A DNA stretch of 64,000 nt from Burkholderia paludis (GCF_000732615.1 NZ_JPGL01000020.1:62001-126000), one strand, 5' to 3'. Shown: positions 1 through 9,215, counted from the first letter of the stretch. Numbers and translations: made by a program. The notes: generated by a model not told the origin, from the letters alone.

Positions 1-18
1 GCGGCACCCCACTTAAGC

Positions 19-672
19 TCACGGGCGCTTCAGCAGCACCTGATCGATCAGCCCGTACGCCTTCGCATCCTCGCTCGACATGAAGTTATCACGGTCGGTG
101 TCGCGCGCGATGCGCTCGACGTCCTGGCCCGTGTGCTGGGCGAGCAACTGGTTCAGTCGCTCCTTCAGGTAGAGGATCTCGCGCGCCTGGATCTCGATGT
201 CGGACGCCTGGCCGCGTGCGCCGCCGAGCGGCTGGTGAATCATCACGCGCGAGTTCGGCAGCGCGAAGCGCTTGCCCTTCGCACCCGACGCGAGCAGGAA
301 CGCACCCATGCTGGCCGCAAGGCCCATGCACAGCGTCGACACGTCCGGCTTGATGAACTGCATCGTGTCGTAGATTGCCATGCCGGCCGACACCGACCCG
401 CCCGGGCTGTTGATGTAGAGGCTGATGTCCTTGTCGGGATTCTCGCTCTCGAGGAACAGCAGCTGCGCGACCACGAGGTTGGCGGTCTGGTCGTTCACTT
501 CGCCGACCATGAACACCAGGCGCTCCTTCAGGAGACGCGAGTAGATATCGTACGAACGCTCGCCGCGGCCGCTCGTTTCGACGACGATCGGCACCAGCCC
601 CAGCGCTTGCGCCTCGAAACCCTGCGGCGCGTTCGAAGCAAGCATGTCCAGCAATTCAGCGCGAGTGATCAT
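19..672 (-). CDS. clpP: ATP-dependent Clp protease proteolytic subunit ClpP
   Basis: Serine peptidase (family S14) that forms the double-heptamer chamber of ClpXP/ClpAP and degrades unfolded and tagged proteins in the cytoplasm. The 217-residue product has normal length. The catalytic triad is visible: Ser121 in GLAASMGAF, His146 in VMIHQPLGG and Asp195 in RDNF. The first ~20 residues look like the usual propeptide. It lies downstream of tig in the same orientation, the standard tig-clpP order; clpX would be expected just outside the window. The 140-base gap to tig holds a terminator and an 18-base palindrome, so clpP probably also has its own promoter. Confidence 0.98.
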   Translation of the reverse strand: MITRAELLDMLASNAPQGFEAQALGLVPIVVETSGRGERSYDIYSRLLKERLVFMVGEVNDQTANLVVAQLLFLESENPDKDISLYINSPGGSVSAGMAIYDTMQFIKPDVSTLCMGLAASMGAFLLASGAKGKRFALPNSRVMIHQPLGGARGQASDIEIQAREILYLKERLNQLLAQHTGQDVERIARDTDRDNFMSSEDAKAYGLIDQVLLKRP

Positions 673-725
673 TCAATGAACCTTGTTCGAATGGAAAATT
701 GAACGGAAGGAAGCCGCCCGCCCAA

Positions 726-743
726 TTGCCATATTAATGGCAA
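726..743. promoter_or_regulatory. Perfect palindrome upstream of clpP
   Basis: TTGCCATATTAATGGCAA has 7-base arms and a 4-base AT centre. It lies between the tig terminator and the clpP start, about 55 bases before the clpP ATG. The symmetry suits a dimeric regulator, but the protein is not known. Read on the minus strand it also offers AT-rich -10-like bases. Confidence 0.3.
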
Positions 744-758
744 CCGTGCGCTTGACGT

Positions 759-800
759 AAAAACGGCGTGCAGGCCGTCGCTCCGACAGCCGGCACGCCG
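759..800 (-). terminator. Rho-independent terminator after tig
   Basis: Arms 764-771 (CGGCGTGC) and 793-800 (GCACGCCG) pair perfectly and enclose a second GC-rich stem. On the minus strand five T residues follow at 763-759. It begins 12 bases past the tig stop, so it ends or attenuates the tig transcript before clpP. Confidence 0.8.
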
Positions 801-812
801 CTAGAGCAACAC

Positions 813-2159
813 TTACGCTTGCGCCGATGCGCTTGCGAGTGCCTCGAAGCTCACTTCCTTGTCCGTCACCTTCGCCTTGCCCAGCACGAAATCGACGACG
901 TTGCTTTCAACGACGAACGCTTCCATCTCGGCGAGGCGTTGCTGGTTCGAATAATACCAGCGGACCACTTCCTTCGGGTCTTCGTAGCTCTTCGCGAACT
1001 CGTCGACTTCCGCGCGGATCTGTTCCGGCTTCGCTTCGAGACCGTTCGCCTTCACGAGTTCGGCCAGCACGAGGCCCAGCTTCACGCGGCGCTCTGCCTG
1101 CTCGGCGAACATCTCGGCCGGGATCGGTGCGTCCTTCGCGTTCGGCACGCCGCGCTGCGCCAGATCCTGGCGAGCCATTTCGACGAGGCGTTGCTGGTCC
1201 TGCTCGATCAGCGCCTTCGGCACGTCGAGTTCGGAAATCTTCAGCAGCGCGTCCATCACCTGGTTCTTGACGATCGACTGCGTGCGGCGCTTCGCTTCAC
1301 GCTCGAGGTTTTCCTTGATCTCGCCGCGCATCTTCGCGAGATCGCCGTCTTCGATGCCGAGCGACTTCGCGAAGTCCGCGTCGATTTCCGGCAGGTGCGG
1401 CCACTCGATCTTCTTCATCGTGACCGTGAATTGCGCCGTCTTGCCGGCGACGTCCTTGCCGTGGTAATCGTCCGGGAACTTCAGGTCGAACGTACGCTGT
1501 TCGCCGTCCTTCAGGCCCAGCGCCGCCGTTTCGAACTCCGGCAGCATGCGGCCTTCGCCGAGCACGAACGGGAAGTCTTCCGCGGTGCCGCCCTGGAACG
1601 CGACGTCGTCGATCTTGCCGACGAAGTCGACCGTCACGCGGTCGCCGTTCTTCGCTGCGGTATCCGCGCCGCCGTCGCCGTGCTCGCCGGCTTCGCCGCG
1701 TGCGTGGTAGTGCACGCGCTGCTTGCGCAGGATGTCCAGCGTACGGTCGATTTCGGCGTCGCCGATCGACGTCGTCGAGCGCTCGACTTCAGCCGTCGCC
1801 AGATCGCCGATCTTCACTTCCGGGTAGACCTCGAACGTCGCGTCGAACGCGTACGCATCGTCAGCCTGTTCCTGTTTCGGCTCGAAGCTCGGCTGGCCGG
1901 CGACGCGCAGGTTTTCCGCGCGGCTGATCGTGAAGAATTCCTGGCCGATCTTGTCGCTCAGCACTTCCGCCTCGACCTGACCCGCGTATTGTTGCGCGAC
2001 CATCTTCAGCGGCACCTTGCCCGGGCGGAAACCCGGCATGCGCACGTTCTTCGCGAGTTTCTGGATACGGGCGTCGATTTCCTTCTGCACGGTGTCTTTC
2101 GGCAGGGAAATCGTCACACGGCGTTCAAGCTTGCCGAGGTTCTCAACAACGTTAGCCAT
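813..2159 (-). CDS. tig: Trigger factor
   Basis: Ribosome-bound chaperone and peptidyl-prolyl isomerase that receives nascent chains at the exit tunnel. The 448-residue product has the N-terminal ribosome-binding domain with the signature GFRPGKVP near residue 45, a central FKBP-type domain around residues 160-250 ([14 protein letters not shown]) and a helical C-terminal substrate cradle. The start at 2159 gives the conserved [15 protein letters not shown] and has AGGA about 11 bases upstream; an in-frame upstream extension to 2249 lacks conserved sequence. A short insertion ([18 protein letters not shown]) precedes the FKBP core, as is common in this genus. Confidence 0.97.
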   Translation of the reverse strand: MANVVENLGKLERRVTISLPKDTVQKEIDARIQKLAKNVRMPGFRPGKVPLKMVAQQYAGQVEAEVLSDKIGQEFFTISRAENLRVAGQPSFEPKQEQADDAYAFDATFEVYPEVKIGDLATAEVERSTTSIGDAEIDRTLDILRKQRVHYHARGEAGEHGDGGADTAAKNGDRVTVDFVGKIDDVAFQGGTAEDFPFVLGEGRMLPEFETAALGLKDGEQRTFDLKFPDDYHGKDVAGKTAQFTVTMKKIEWPHLPEIDADFAKSLGIEDGDLAKMRGEIKENLEREAKRRTQSIVKNQVMDALLKISELDVPKALIEQDQQRLVEMARQDLAQRGVPNAKDAPIPAEMFAEQAERRVKLGLVLAELVKANGLEAKPEQIRAEVDEFAKSYEDPKEVVRWYYSNQQRLAEMEAFVVESNVVDFVLGKAKVTDKEVSFEALASASAQA

Positions 2160-2537
2160 GGCTTCAATCGTCCTAAAATTATTCGAGCGAATCGGGTTTT
2201 CCTTGCCGTGCCTGCCTGCGGCGTCGCATACGCCGCGCCGGAGCGCCACGCCATCCCTGCACGCGCCGGATGGCTAGCGCAAGCGGCTCGGAGCACGGCT
2301 TTGGCCGGAAGAATCGACTATTCTAGCAAACAATTTTCATCACACCGCCAGATCGCCGCGACGCGCATGCGTCCGCGCCGCGTCGGCGGCCCCGCGCACG
2401 GCGACCCGTGCGGATTGCCGCTATGCCGGGCGCCGTATCCACCGCGGCCCCGCCATCCTGTAAGCTCCGACTGACGGTACGCCGCCGTCGTCGCGGCCCC
2501 GCGATTCCTCATATCAATCACGCCTTCCGGAGACACC
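2160..2537. other. Divergent intergenic region between tig and glycerate kinase
   Basis: 378 bases without a credible gene. On the minus strand TGCTAGAAT (complement of 2320-2328) is a good extended -10 element for tig, without a clear -35. On the plus strand GGAG at about 2529-2532 is the ribosome binding site of the glycerate kinase gene. Long antisense frames here are high-GC shadows. Confidence 0.5.
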
Positions 2538-3707
2538 ATGCCGCAACACCCGTCCGCGCCTGTCGTCGTCATCGCGCCCGATTCGTTCAAAGGCTCGCTT
2601 TCCGCCGAGCAGGTCGCGGACGCGATCGCCGCCGGCATCCGCCGCGCGCGGCCCGACGCGATCGTGCGCTGCTGTCCGATGGCCGACGGCGGCGAAGGCA
2701 CGCTCGACGCAATGCTGGCGGGCGGCGGCACGCGGCGCACGCTGCGGGTGGCCGGCGCGTCGCTCGCGGCGCGCGACGCGGCGGTCGGCGTGATCGATGC
2801 CCGCACCGCGATTGTCGAGACGGCCGAGATCGTCGGCATTACCGACCCGGTCGGCATGAGCGTGCCGGTCGACGCGCGCAGCACGCGCGGCATGGGCGAA
2901 GCCATCCGCGTGCTGCTCGACGACGGCGTGCGCCGCTTCTTCGTCGCGCTCGGCGGCAGCAGCACCAACGATGCGGGCGCCGGCCTGCTCGCGGGCCTCG
3001 GCCTGCAATGCTTCGACGCGAGCGGCGAGCCGGTCGAGCCCGTGCCGTCGCGGCTCGCCGAGATCGCGCGCATCGACGCATCGGGGCTCGATCCGCGCCT
3101 GCAGGAGACGGAATTCATCGGCATGTCCGACGTCGACAATCCGCTGACGGGCGCGCACGGCGCGACCGCCGTGTTCGGCCCGCAAAAGGGCGTGACGCCC
3201 GGGCAGGTTGCGACCCTCGATGCCGCCCTCGCCCGCTTCGCCGACCTGCTCGAAGCCGCGCTCGACCGGCGTCCGGCGGGCGCGTCCGGCGACCGCAGCC
3301 GCGACCTGCCGGGCGCCGGCGCGGCGGGCGGCCTCGGTTTCGCGCTGCACGTGCTCGGCGCGCGGTTCGAAGCCGGCGCCGAGGTGGTCGCGCGACAGGT
3401 CGGGCTCGACGCGGCGCTCGCCGGCGCCGACTGGCTGATCACCGGCGAAGGCCGCTCCGACGTGCAGACGCTGCACGGCAAGGCTCCGTTCATCGCCTGC
3501 CGGCACGCACAGGCCGCCGGCGTGCCCGCGTCGCTGCTGTCGGGCGCGGTCGACCCGGCTGCGCTGCCGCGCCTGTCCGAACATTTTTCGGGCTGCTTTT
3601 CGCCGGCGCCCGGGCCGATCACGCTCGACGTCGCGATCCGCGACGCGGCGAATCTGCTCGCGAACGAAGCGGAGCAATTGACGCGCCTGAAATACGGTGC
3701 ACACTGA
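2538..3707 (+). CDS. Glycerate kinase (GarK/GlxK family)
   Basis: Phosphorylates D-glycerate, normally to 2-phosphoglycerate in this family, linking glyoxylate and glycerate metabolism to glycolysis. The 389-residue length matches the GK-I family. The conserved N-terminal APDSFKGSL (residues 13-21), MADGGEGT near residue 50, GGSSTNDAGAG near residue 140 and the C-terminal GEGRSDVQTLHGKAP are all visible. RBS GGAG lies 5-6 bases upstream of the ATG. The next gene, a MarR regulator, follows after 62 bases on the same strand and may control it. The substrate isomer cannot be read from sequence. Confidence 0.93.
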   Translation: MPQHPSAPVVVIAPDSFKGSLSAEQVADAIAAGIRRARPDAIVRCCPMADGGEGTLDAMLAGGGTRRTLRVAGASLAARDAAVGVIDARTAIVETAEIVGITDPVGMSVPVDARSTRGMGEAIRVLLDDGVRRFFVALGGSSTNDAGAGLLAGLGLQCFDASGEPVEPVPSRLAEIARIDASGLDPRLQETEFIGMSDVDNPLTGAHGATAVFGPQKGVTPGQVATLDAALARFADLLEAALDRRPAGASGDRSRDLPGAGAAGGLGFALHVLGARFEAGAEVVARQVGLDAALAGADWLITGEGRSDVQTLHGKAPFIACRHAQAAGVPASLLSGAVDPAALPRLSEHFSGCFSPAPGPITLDVAIRDAANLLANEAEQLTRLKYGAH

Positions 3708-3769
3708 GCGTTGACCCGAGCGCGCGATACAGGAACAATCGGGCCCGCCCTTTTTCTTCAGGATTCGAC

Positions 3770-4219
3770 ATGAAAGGCCGTCAAGCCGGGCTCGATCAGT
3801 TTCTGACCTATCGCCTCCACGCGCTCACGAAGCGATCCGACCGCGGGATCGGCGAGGTGTACCGGCACAAGCTCGACATCTCGCTGCCCGAGGCGCGCGT
3901 GATCGCCGCCGTCGGCGCCTTCGGCCCGTTCTCGATCATGGATCTGGCGCGCCACACCAACCTCGACAAGAGCCAGGCGAGCCGCGCGGCCGAGGCGCTG
4001 CTGCGCCAGGGGCTGCTCGAGCGCGGCGCCAGCGAGGAGGACGGCCGGATCGTGCTGATCGCGCTGACCGCCGACGGCCGCGCGCTGCACCGCAAGATCA
4101 TGCCGATCGTGCGCAAGTGGAATGAAGGCTTGCTCGCGTGCCTGTCCGACAGCGAACGCCAGACGTTCGAGCGGCTGCTCGACAAGGTCGTCGCGCACGC
4201 GGCCGAACGGGACGAGTAA
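3770..4219 (+). CDS. MarR-family transcriptional regulator
   Basis: A 149-residue winged-helix regulator. Residues 45-110 carry the helix-turn-helix (FSIMDLARHTNLDKSQASR) and the wing (EEDGRIVLIALTADGRAL), flanked by dimerisation helices. The start at 3770 has AGGA about 8 bases upstream and fits the family; a much longer in-frame extension runs back through the kinase gene and is not coding. It probably binds near its own promoter or that of the glycerate kinase gene and is released by a small aromatic or acid ligand, as is usual for MarR proteins; the ligand is unknown. Confidence 0.9.
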   Translation: MKGRQAGLDQFLTYRLHALTKRSDRGIGEVYRHKLDISLPEARVIAAVGAFGPFSIMDLARHTNLDKSQASRAAEALLRQGLLERGASEEDGRIVLIALTADGRALHRKIMPIVRKWNEGLLACLSDSERQTFERLLDKVVAHAAERDE

Positions 4220-4225
4220 GCCGCA

Positions 4226-4252
4226 CGCCGGGCCCGGGCACGCGGCCCGGCG
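4226..4252 (+). terminator. GC-rich hairpin after the marR gene
   Basis: CGCCGGGCC (4226-4234) pairs perfectly with GGCCCGGCG (4244-4252). It starts 7 bases after the stop codon. No T-run follows, so termination efficiency is uncertain. Confidence 0.4.
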
Positions 4253-4389
4253 TCGCGTACCCGCTCGAGCGTTGCCGGTCGCATTGGTCGGACGAATTCG
4301 ACCGGCTGCCCGGGTCGTTCTATCCACACCCCGTCTTGCGTCGTGCGGCGGCATCCGGCAAGGATGCCCGCATCGCCGCCGCGCGATCG

Positions 4390-5388
4390 CTACAGCCCGC
4401 TGTTCGCCGCGCGCTGGCGCAGCAGGCCGAGCACCGCGTCACAGTGCGGGGTCGGCACGCCGAGCTTGCGCCCGAGCTCCGGAAACACGCCAAGGATAGG
4501 CCCGATCTCGAGCGGGCGCCCCGCTTCAAAATCCTGCAGCATCGACGTCTTGAACGCACCGAGCTTGCGCGTGACCGCGATCCGCTCGGGCCCGCTCATT
4601 CCCGTCGACAGGCCGAGCTTCGCACCGATCGCGGCCGCTTCCTCCATCATCCGCAGCGCGAGATCCTGCGTGAACGGATCGTCGAGCAACTGCTCGGCCG
4701 TCGACCCCGTCAGCGCACTCAGCGGATTCATGTTCATGTTGCCCCACAGCTTCGTCCAGATCTCGGTCCGGATCGCAGGCGTCGACTCGACGTCGAAACC
4801 GCCCGCCGCGAGCGCCGCGGCAAACCGCGCCGTCGCCGCGTCGAGCCGCGGATCGGGCGCGCCGACGATCAGCCGGTTGCCGCGCCCGCGCCGCACGATG
4901 CCCGGCCCGTCGGTGCTCGACGACAGGTGCACGACGCAACCGATCGCCTGCGCCGGCGGCAGCGCGGCCGACACCGCGCCGGCCGGATCGACCGCGTCGA
5001 GCGGCACGCCGTCGATCGGCCCTTCCAGCCCGTGCGTGAACCACCACGGCAGCCCGTTCATCGCCGCGACGATCACGGTGTCCGGCCCGACCAGCGGCGC
5101 AATGCGCGCGGCGAGCGCCGGCAGCGCCTGCGCCTTCAACGCGATCACCACGTAGTCCTGCACGCCGAGTGCGGCCGCATCGTCGCTCGCGCGCACCGGG
5201 ACCGTCGACGTCGCGCCCGTCTCGTCGATCACGCGCACGCCGTGCGTAGTCAACGCGTCGAGCGTCGCACCGCGCGCATAGGCGCTCACCGTCATGCCGG
5301 CCCGCGACAGCGCGGCCGCGAGCAATCCGCCGATCGCGCCGACCCCGACCACCGCCGCGCGCACCGACCCTGAATTCGTGTCGTTCAT
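4390..5388 (-). CDS. panE: 2-dehydropantoate 2-reductase (ketopantoate reductase) family
   Basis: NADPH-dependent reductase of the ApbA/PanE family, which converts ketopantoate to pantoate for coenzyme A synthesis. The 332-residue product begins with a Rossmann motif VGVGAIGGLLAAAL near residue 14, has the family segment NGLPWW near residue 110, and a helical C-terminal domain with KLWGNMNMNPLSALTG. The start at 5388 follows a purine-rich site (GGAGACGG) about 9 bases away. Several paralogues usually exist in these genomes, so this copy may act on another 2-keto acid. A nested inverted repeat lies just upstream. Confidence 0.85.
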   Translation of the reverse strand: MNDTNSGSVRAAVVGVGAIGGLLAAALSRAGMTVSAYARGATLDALTTHGVRVIDETGATSTVPVRASDDAAALGVQDYVVIALKAQALPALAARIAPLVGPDTVIVAAMNGLPWWFTHGLEGPIDGVPLDAVDPAGAVSAALPPAQAIGCVVHLSSSTDGPGIVRRGRGNRLIVGAPDPRLDAATARFAAALAAGGFDVESTPAIRTEIWTKLWGNMNMNPLSALTGSTAEQLLDDPFTQDLALRMMEEAAAIGAKLGLSTGMSGPERIAVTRKLGAFKTSMLQDFEAGRPLEIGPILGVFPELGRKLGVPTPHCDAVLGLLRQRAANSGL

Positions 5389-5397
5389 GATGGAATT

Positions 5398-5461
5398 CCG
5401 TCTCCTGGAAGCTGACGAGCATACCGCCCAATGGTTGCGGGCACAACCATTCGGGAGACGG
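5398..5461 (-). promoter_or_regulatory. Nested inverted repeat in the panE leader; the proximal arm covers the ribosome binding site
   Basis: The outer arms CCGTCTCC (5398-5405) and GGAGACGG (5454-5461) are perfect complements. The inner arms AATGGTTG (5430-5437) and CAACCATT (5444-5451) form an 8-bp hairpin. In the panE transcript the arm at 5405-5398 reads GGAGACGG, the only Shine-Dalgarno-like sequence before the ATG, so folding would hide it. Whether it is an RNA switch or a protein operator is unknown. Confidence 0.4.
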
Positions 5462-5488
5462 AGCGCAACGCGCCCGCGTCTGGACAGT

Positions 5489-6634
5489 TCAACCCGACGC
5501 GCCGCCCGCCTCGACCGGTTCGTCGTCGGCCGCGCCGCCGGTCGCACGGAGCACGCCCGCGATCTGGCTCTTGTCGTGCATGCCGAGCTTGCGGTACGCA
5601 CAGCGCAGGTAGTGACGCACGGTCGTCGGCGAAATCGCCATCTGTTGCGCGACTTCCTTGTGCGAACGGCCGGCGCCGTAATAGCGGATCGCCGCGAGTT
5701 CGCGCGGGCTCAGGCGGTCGAGCAGCGAGCGCGGCCGCGCCTCGATCTGGAACAGCCCCGCGACCGGCACGCACTGGATGCGCAACGCGTCGCCGACGAA
5801 CGGCTGGCCCGACTGGCGCCGCAGGTGCGCGACGAGCGGCTCCGGCACGCGCGCGCCGGCCCAGGCCGGCCATTCGGCGCGCAGGACGTCGTCGAACCCG
5901 TGATCGGCGTGATGCAGCACGCCGAAGTTGTCGCACAGCGCGCGCGCGGCCGGCTCGGCCGTATCGCCACGCTCGCGCGTGAGCTGCGCGGCGCGATTGA
6001 CCGTGAGCGCGGCCGCGAGATGCGGGATCACTTCCTCGAAACGGCGCGCTTCGTCGTCGTCGAACGGGCGATTCAGGCCCTGCCGGTAGATCGACATGAA
6101 CGTCGTCAGGCCGAAACGGCGATCGAGCGTACACACGCACATCAGTTGCGCGAGCCCGTACTTCACGCACCAGCCGCGAAACCGCGCGTCGAGCCCCGGC
6201 TCGACGACCGACAGCCGTACGGCGTGCCCGTGCGCGCCGTGCAGCGTGCGGTGCGCGAGCGGGTCGCAGTCGCGCACGCGCTTCCAGTCGGTGAAGAACG
6301 CGTGCGGCAGCCGGTACAGGAAGCTGTTGTGCATCACGGGGCCGGTCGGCATGTGCGTCGCGACGCCCGTCCACGCGGCATCGAACGGAATGAGCGCCTG
6401 CAGCAGGGAAAAGAACCGGTACTCGAATTCGCCGATGCCGGATTGCGCGGCGACCGCGTACAGATCGAGCAGCATCAGCCCGAGCTCGCGCTGCGCCGCG
6501 TCGCCGCGCGCGACGCCGTCGAAATCGGCGCGCCGGGACGCCAGCGGCGGCCACGCGAACTCGTCGAGGACGATCGCGGCCGGCACGTCGCGCAGCGCTT
6601 CGAGATCCTGCCCGATATCCGTCGTGATCCTCAC
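5489..6634 (-). CDS. LuxR-type helix-turn-helix transcriptional regulator
   Basis: A 381-residue regulator. The C-terminal 60 residues before a short tail form a GerE/LuxR DNA-binding domain (LSPRELAAIRYYGAGRSHKEVA and ISPTTVRHYLRCAYRKLG). The N-terminal ~300 residues have no recognised autoinducer-binding signature and are probably a divergent GAF/PAS-like sensor. The start is taken as GTG at 6634, preceded by GGAG at a 6-base spacing; upstream frame extension has no support. It is divergent from the porin/MFS/deacetylase operon, so it is the likely local regulator of that uptake system. Confidence 0.85.
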   Translation of the reverse strand: MRITTDIGQDLEALRDVPAAIVLDEFAWPPLASRRADFDGVARGDAAQRELGLMLLDLYAVAAQSGIGEFEYRFFSLLQALIPFDAAWTGVATHMPTGPVMHNSFLYRLPHAFFTDWKRVRDCDPLAHRTLHGAHGHAVRLSVVEPGLDARFRGWCVKYGLAQLMCVCTLDRRFGLTTFMSIYRQGLNRPFDDDEARRFEEVIPHLAAALTVNRAAQLTRERGDTAEPAARALCDNFGVLHHADHGFDDVLRAEWPAWAGARVPEPLVAHLRRQSGQPFVGDALRIQCVPVAGLFQIEARPRSLLDRLSPRELAAIRYYGAGRSHKEVAQQMAISPTTVRHYLRCAYRKLGMHDKSQIAGVLRATGGAADDEPVEAGGASG

Positions 6635-6938
6635 CTTCCGCTCCCCCGCCCGATCGGGCTGCTGATGTGCGCAGCGACACCGGCCGATTATAGCGATCGG
6701 CTTTTTTGGCGGGTCACGCCGCCGGAACAGGCGCCAGCCCCATCCATTTGAACGGTGCGCGGCACGTTGCTGCTCCGCAGCACGCCGCGCCGCCACGGCG
6801 CGCCGCTTGCGTGCCGCGCACCGCGGGTTTTCCACACCGTTCATCTGTACGACTGTTCGACGGGTTTCCCGCTGCGGACACTGCGTCGCGACCCACCCAC
6901 GACAAACGACAGATGCAGGACGGTATGGAGAACCCCAC
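6635..6938. other. Divergent regulatory region between the luxR-type gene and the porin
   Basis: 304 bases with no gene. It contains a 17-base imperfect palindrome at 6684-6700 (CCGAT and ATCGG around a TATAGCG centre), about 50 bases upstream of the luxR-type start, and the large three-armed inverted repeat at 6754-6822. GGAG at 6927-6930 serves the porin GTG start. Confidence 0.5.
6754..6822. repeat. Three-way-junction-like inverted repeat
   Basis: The outer arms GGTGCGCGGCACG (6754-6766) and CGTGCCGCGCACC (6810-6822) are 13-base perfect complements. Between them sit two further perfect hairpins: TGCTGC / GCAGCA with a TCC loop (6768-6782), and CGCGCCG / CGGCGCG with a CCA loop (6786-6802). 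The ensemble could fold as a DNA cruciform or as an RNA in either leader. It does not resemble a terminator because no T-run follows. Confidence 0.6.
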
Positions 6939-7985
6939 GTGACGACACCCCGCTTCATCCGCACGGCCGCGGCCGCCGCGACGCTCGCCGCGTGCGGCGC
7001 CGCCGCGCACGCGCAGTCGACCCTCACCCTGTACGGCGCGCTCGACGCCGGCGTGCAATACCTGACGCACGCCGACGGCCGCCACTCGGCCGTGCAGTTG
7101 CAGAACTACGGCATCCTGCCTTCCCAGATCGGGCTGAAGGGCAACGAGGATCTCGGCGGCGGCTGGCGTGCGCTGTTCAAGCTCGAACAGGGCCTCAACG
7201 TCAACGACGGCACCGCGACCGCGCCCGGTTACGCGTTCTTTCGCGGCGCGTACGTCGGCATCGCGGGGCCGGTCGGCACCGTCACGCTCGGGCGGCAATT
7301 CAGCGTGCTGTTCGACAAGACGCTGTTCTACGACCCGCTCTGGTACGCGTCGTACAGCGGCCAGGGCGTGCTCGTGCCGATGAACGCGAACTTCATCGAT
7401 CAATCGGTCAAGTACCAGTCGCCGACGTTCGCGGGCTTCGACGTCGAGGCGCTCGCCGCGACGGCCGGCGTCGCCGGCAATACGCGCGCCGGACGCGTGC
7501 TCGAACTCGGCGGCCAGTACGCGAGCAACGGCCTGTCGGTCAGCGCGGTGCTGCATCAGGCGCACGGCGACGTATCGGCGACCGACGACGCATCGGCGCG
7601 GCGCCGCGAACTCGGCACGCTCGCCGCGCGCTATGCGTTCGCGACGCTGCCGCTCACCGTCTACGCCGGGGTCGAGCGCCTGACGGGCGACCTCGACGCG
7701 GCGCGCACGATCGTCTGGGGCGGCGCGCGCTACCTGAGCGCGAACGGAATCGGCCTGAATGCCGGCGTGTATCACACCGACTCGCGCACGCCGGCGATCG
7801 GCCACCCGACGCTGTTCATCGCGAGCACCACCTACGCGCTGTCGAAACGCACCGTCGCGTACGTGAACCTCGGATACGCGCGCAACAGCGGCCATAGTTC
7901 GCAGACCGTCTACGAATACGACCCGACGCCGCTTGCCGGCGCGTCGCAGTTCGGCGCGATGGTCGGCATGTACCACCTGTTCTGA
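6939..7985 (+). CDS. Outer-membrane porin (Gram-negative porin, Porin_4 type)
   Basis: A 348-residue trimeric-type general porin typical of Burkholderiales. A signal peptide of about 25 residues ends at AHA before QSTLTLYGALDAG, the standard N-terminus of this family, and the protein ends in YHLF, the aromatic C-terminus needed for outer-membrane assembly. Conserved porin segments include GLKGNEDLGGGWRALFKLE and LGRQF. The start is GTG at 6939 with GGAG 8 bases upstream; an upstream ATG at 6807 would precede the signal peptide with unlikely sequence. It heads a three-gene set with an MFS transporter and an HDAC-like hydrolase, so it probably supplies their substrate to the periplasm. Confidence 0.92.
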   Translation: MTTPRFIRTAAAAATLAACGAAAHAQSTLTLYGALDAGVQYLTHADGRHSAVQLQNYGILPSQIGLKGNEDLGGGWRALFKLEQGLNVNDGTATAPGYAFFRGAYVGIAGPVGTVTLGRQFSVLFDKTLFYDPLWYASYSGQGVLVPMNANFIDQSVKYQSPTFAGFDVEALAATAGVAGNTRAGRVLELGGQYASNGLSVSAVLHQAHGDVSATDDASARRRELGTLAARYAFATLPLTVYAGVERLTGDLDAARTIVWGGARYLSANGIGLNAGVYHTDSRTPAIGHPTLFIASTTYALSKRTVAYVNLGYARNSGHSSQTVYEYDPTPLAGASQFGAMVGMYHLF

Positions 7986-8006
7986 CTCCCCTGACGAGAT
8001 CCCGCC

Positions 8007-9215
8007 ATGAAAACCCTGTCCCCGGATGCCGCCCTCTCGCCCGACGGCCGCGCGCCGGCGTTCGCACGCTCGACGCTCGTCGCGCTCGTCGCGTTCGCGG
8101 CCATCACGCCGCTGCTGCTGCTCGTCGCGCCGGCCGTCGCCGCGCAGCTCGCGACCCAACTCGGGCTGTCCGCGTCGCAGATCGGCACCTACTTCTTCGT
8201 CGAACTCGGTGCGTTCAGCCTCGCGACCGTGCCGTCGTACCTGTGGCTCGGCCGGATCGACGCGCGCCGCATCGCGGCCTGGGCGATCGCGCTGTTCGGC
8301 GCCGGCAACCTGCTGACCGCGCTGTGGATGCCGGGCTTCCCCTTGCTGCTCGCGCTGCGCGCCGCCACGGCGCTCGGCGGCGGCTCGCTGATGGTGCTCT
8401 GCATGACGAGCGCGGCGACGAGCGGCAACAGCGACCGCGTGTACGGCCTGTGGGTCGTCGGGCAACTGGTCGCGGGCGCGATCGGCCTGTTCTTGCTGCC
8501 GCATGTGTTCGCCGCGTTCGGGCTGCGCGCGCTGTATGTCGCGCTCGCGGCGCTCGCGCTGCTCGCCGCGCCGCTGTCGCGCGGCTTTCCGTCGTCGCTC
8601 GGCACGCGGACGACATCCGCGCACCCCGCTCGCGGCACCCCGACACAGACGCCGCGCCGCTTCGTCGTGCTCGCGATCGGCGCGGTGCTGACGTTCTACC
8701 TCGCGATCGGCAGCGTGTGGACGTTCGCGAGCCGCGCCGCGGCCGAGGCCGGCCTCGATCCGCAGTCGACCGGCAACGTGCTCGCCATCGCGAGCGTGAT
8801 GGGAATCGCCGGCGCGGCGCTTGCCGCCTGCGCGGGCGGCCGGCTCGCGCGGCGCGCGATGCTGGCGGCCGGTTACGCGCTGCTCGCGGCGTCGCTCGTC
8901 GCGCTCGCCGCGATGCGGCAGGCCGGCGGCTACAGCGCGGCGATCTTCGCGTTCAAGTTCGCGTGGACGTTCGTGCTGCCGTTCATCCTCGCGACCGTCG
9001 CGCAGATCGACACGTCGGGCCGCCTCGTCGCCACGCTCAATTTCGTGATCGGCGCCGGCCTCGCGGCCGGGCCGCTCGTCGCCGGGCTGATGCTCGACGC
9101 GGGCGGCTCGATGCACGCGCTGTTCGCGGCCGCCACGGCCGTCGCAATCGTTTCGTTCGCCGCGTTGCGCCATATCGATCGCCGCACGCGCCCCACCGTT
9201 TCCTCCCAACCTTGA
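8007..9215 (+). CDS. Major facilitator superfamily transporter
   Basis: A 402-residue inner-membrane carrier with about 12 predicted helices in two halves separated by a polar loop (residues ~195-215, PSSLGTRTTSAHPARGTP). The sequence is rich in Ala/Leu/Val stretches and has small charged loops such as RIDARR. No substrate motif is recognised. It lies 21 bases after the porin and 16 bases before the deacetylase-like gene on the same strand, so the three are likely cotranscribed and the carrier probably imports the compound that the hydrolase deacylates. Export cannot be excluded. Confidence 0.88.
   Translation: MKTLSPDAALSPDGRAPAFARSTLVALVAFAAITPLLLLVAPAVAAQLATQLGLSASQIGTYFFVELGAFSLATVPSYLWLGRIDARRIAAWAIALFGAGNLLTALWMPGFPLLLALRAATALGGGSLMVLCMTSAATSGNSDRVYGLWVVGQLVAGAIGLFLLPHVFAAFGLRALYVALAALALLAAPLSRGFPSSLGTRTTSAHPARGTPTQTPRRFVVLAIGAVLTFYLAIGSVWTFASRAAAEAGLDPQSTGNVLAIASVMGIAGAALAACAGGRLARRAMLAAGYALLAASLVALAAMRQAGGYSAAIFAFKFAWTFVLPFILATVAQIDTSGRLVATLNFVIGAGLAAGPLVAGLMLDAGGSMHALFAAATAVAIVSFAALRHIDRRTRPTVSSQP

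Noticed and set aside
768-2474. Long plus-strand open frame of 568 codons over tig
   Set aside because: It is the antisense shadow of the trigger factor gene; the frame has no domain and GC-rich Burkholderia DNA produces such frames routinely.
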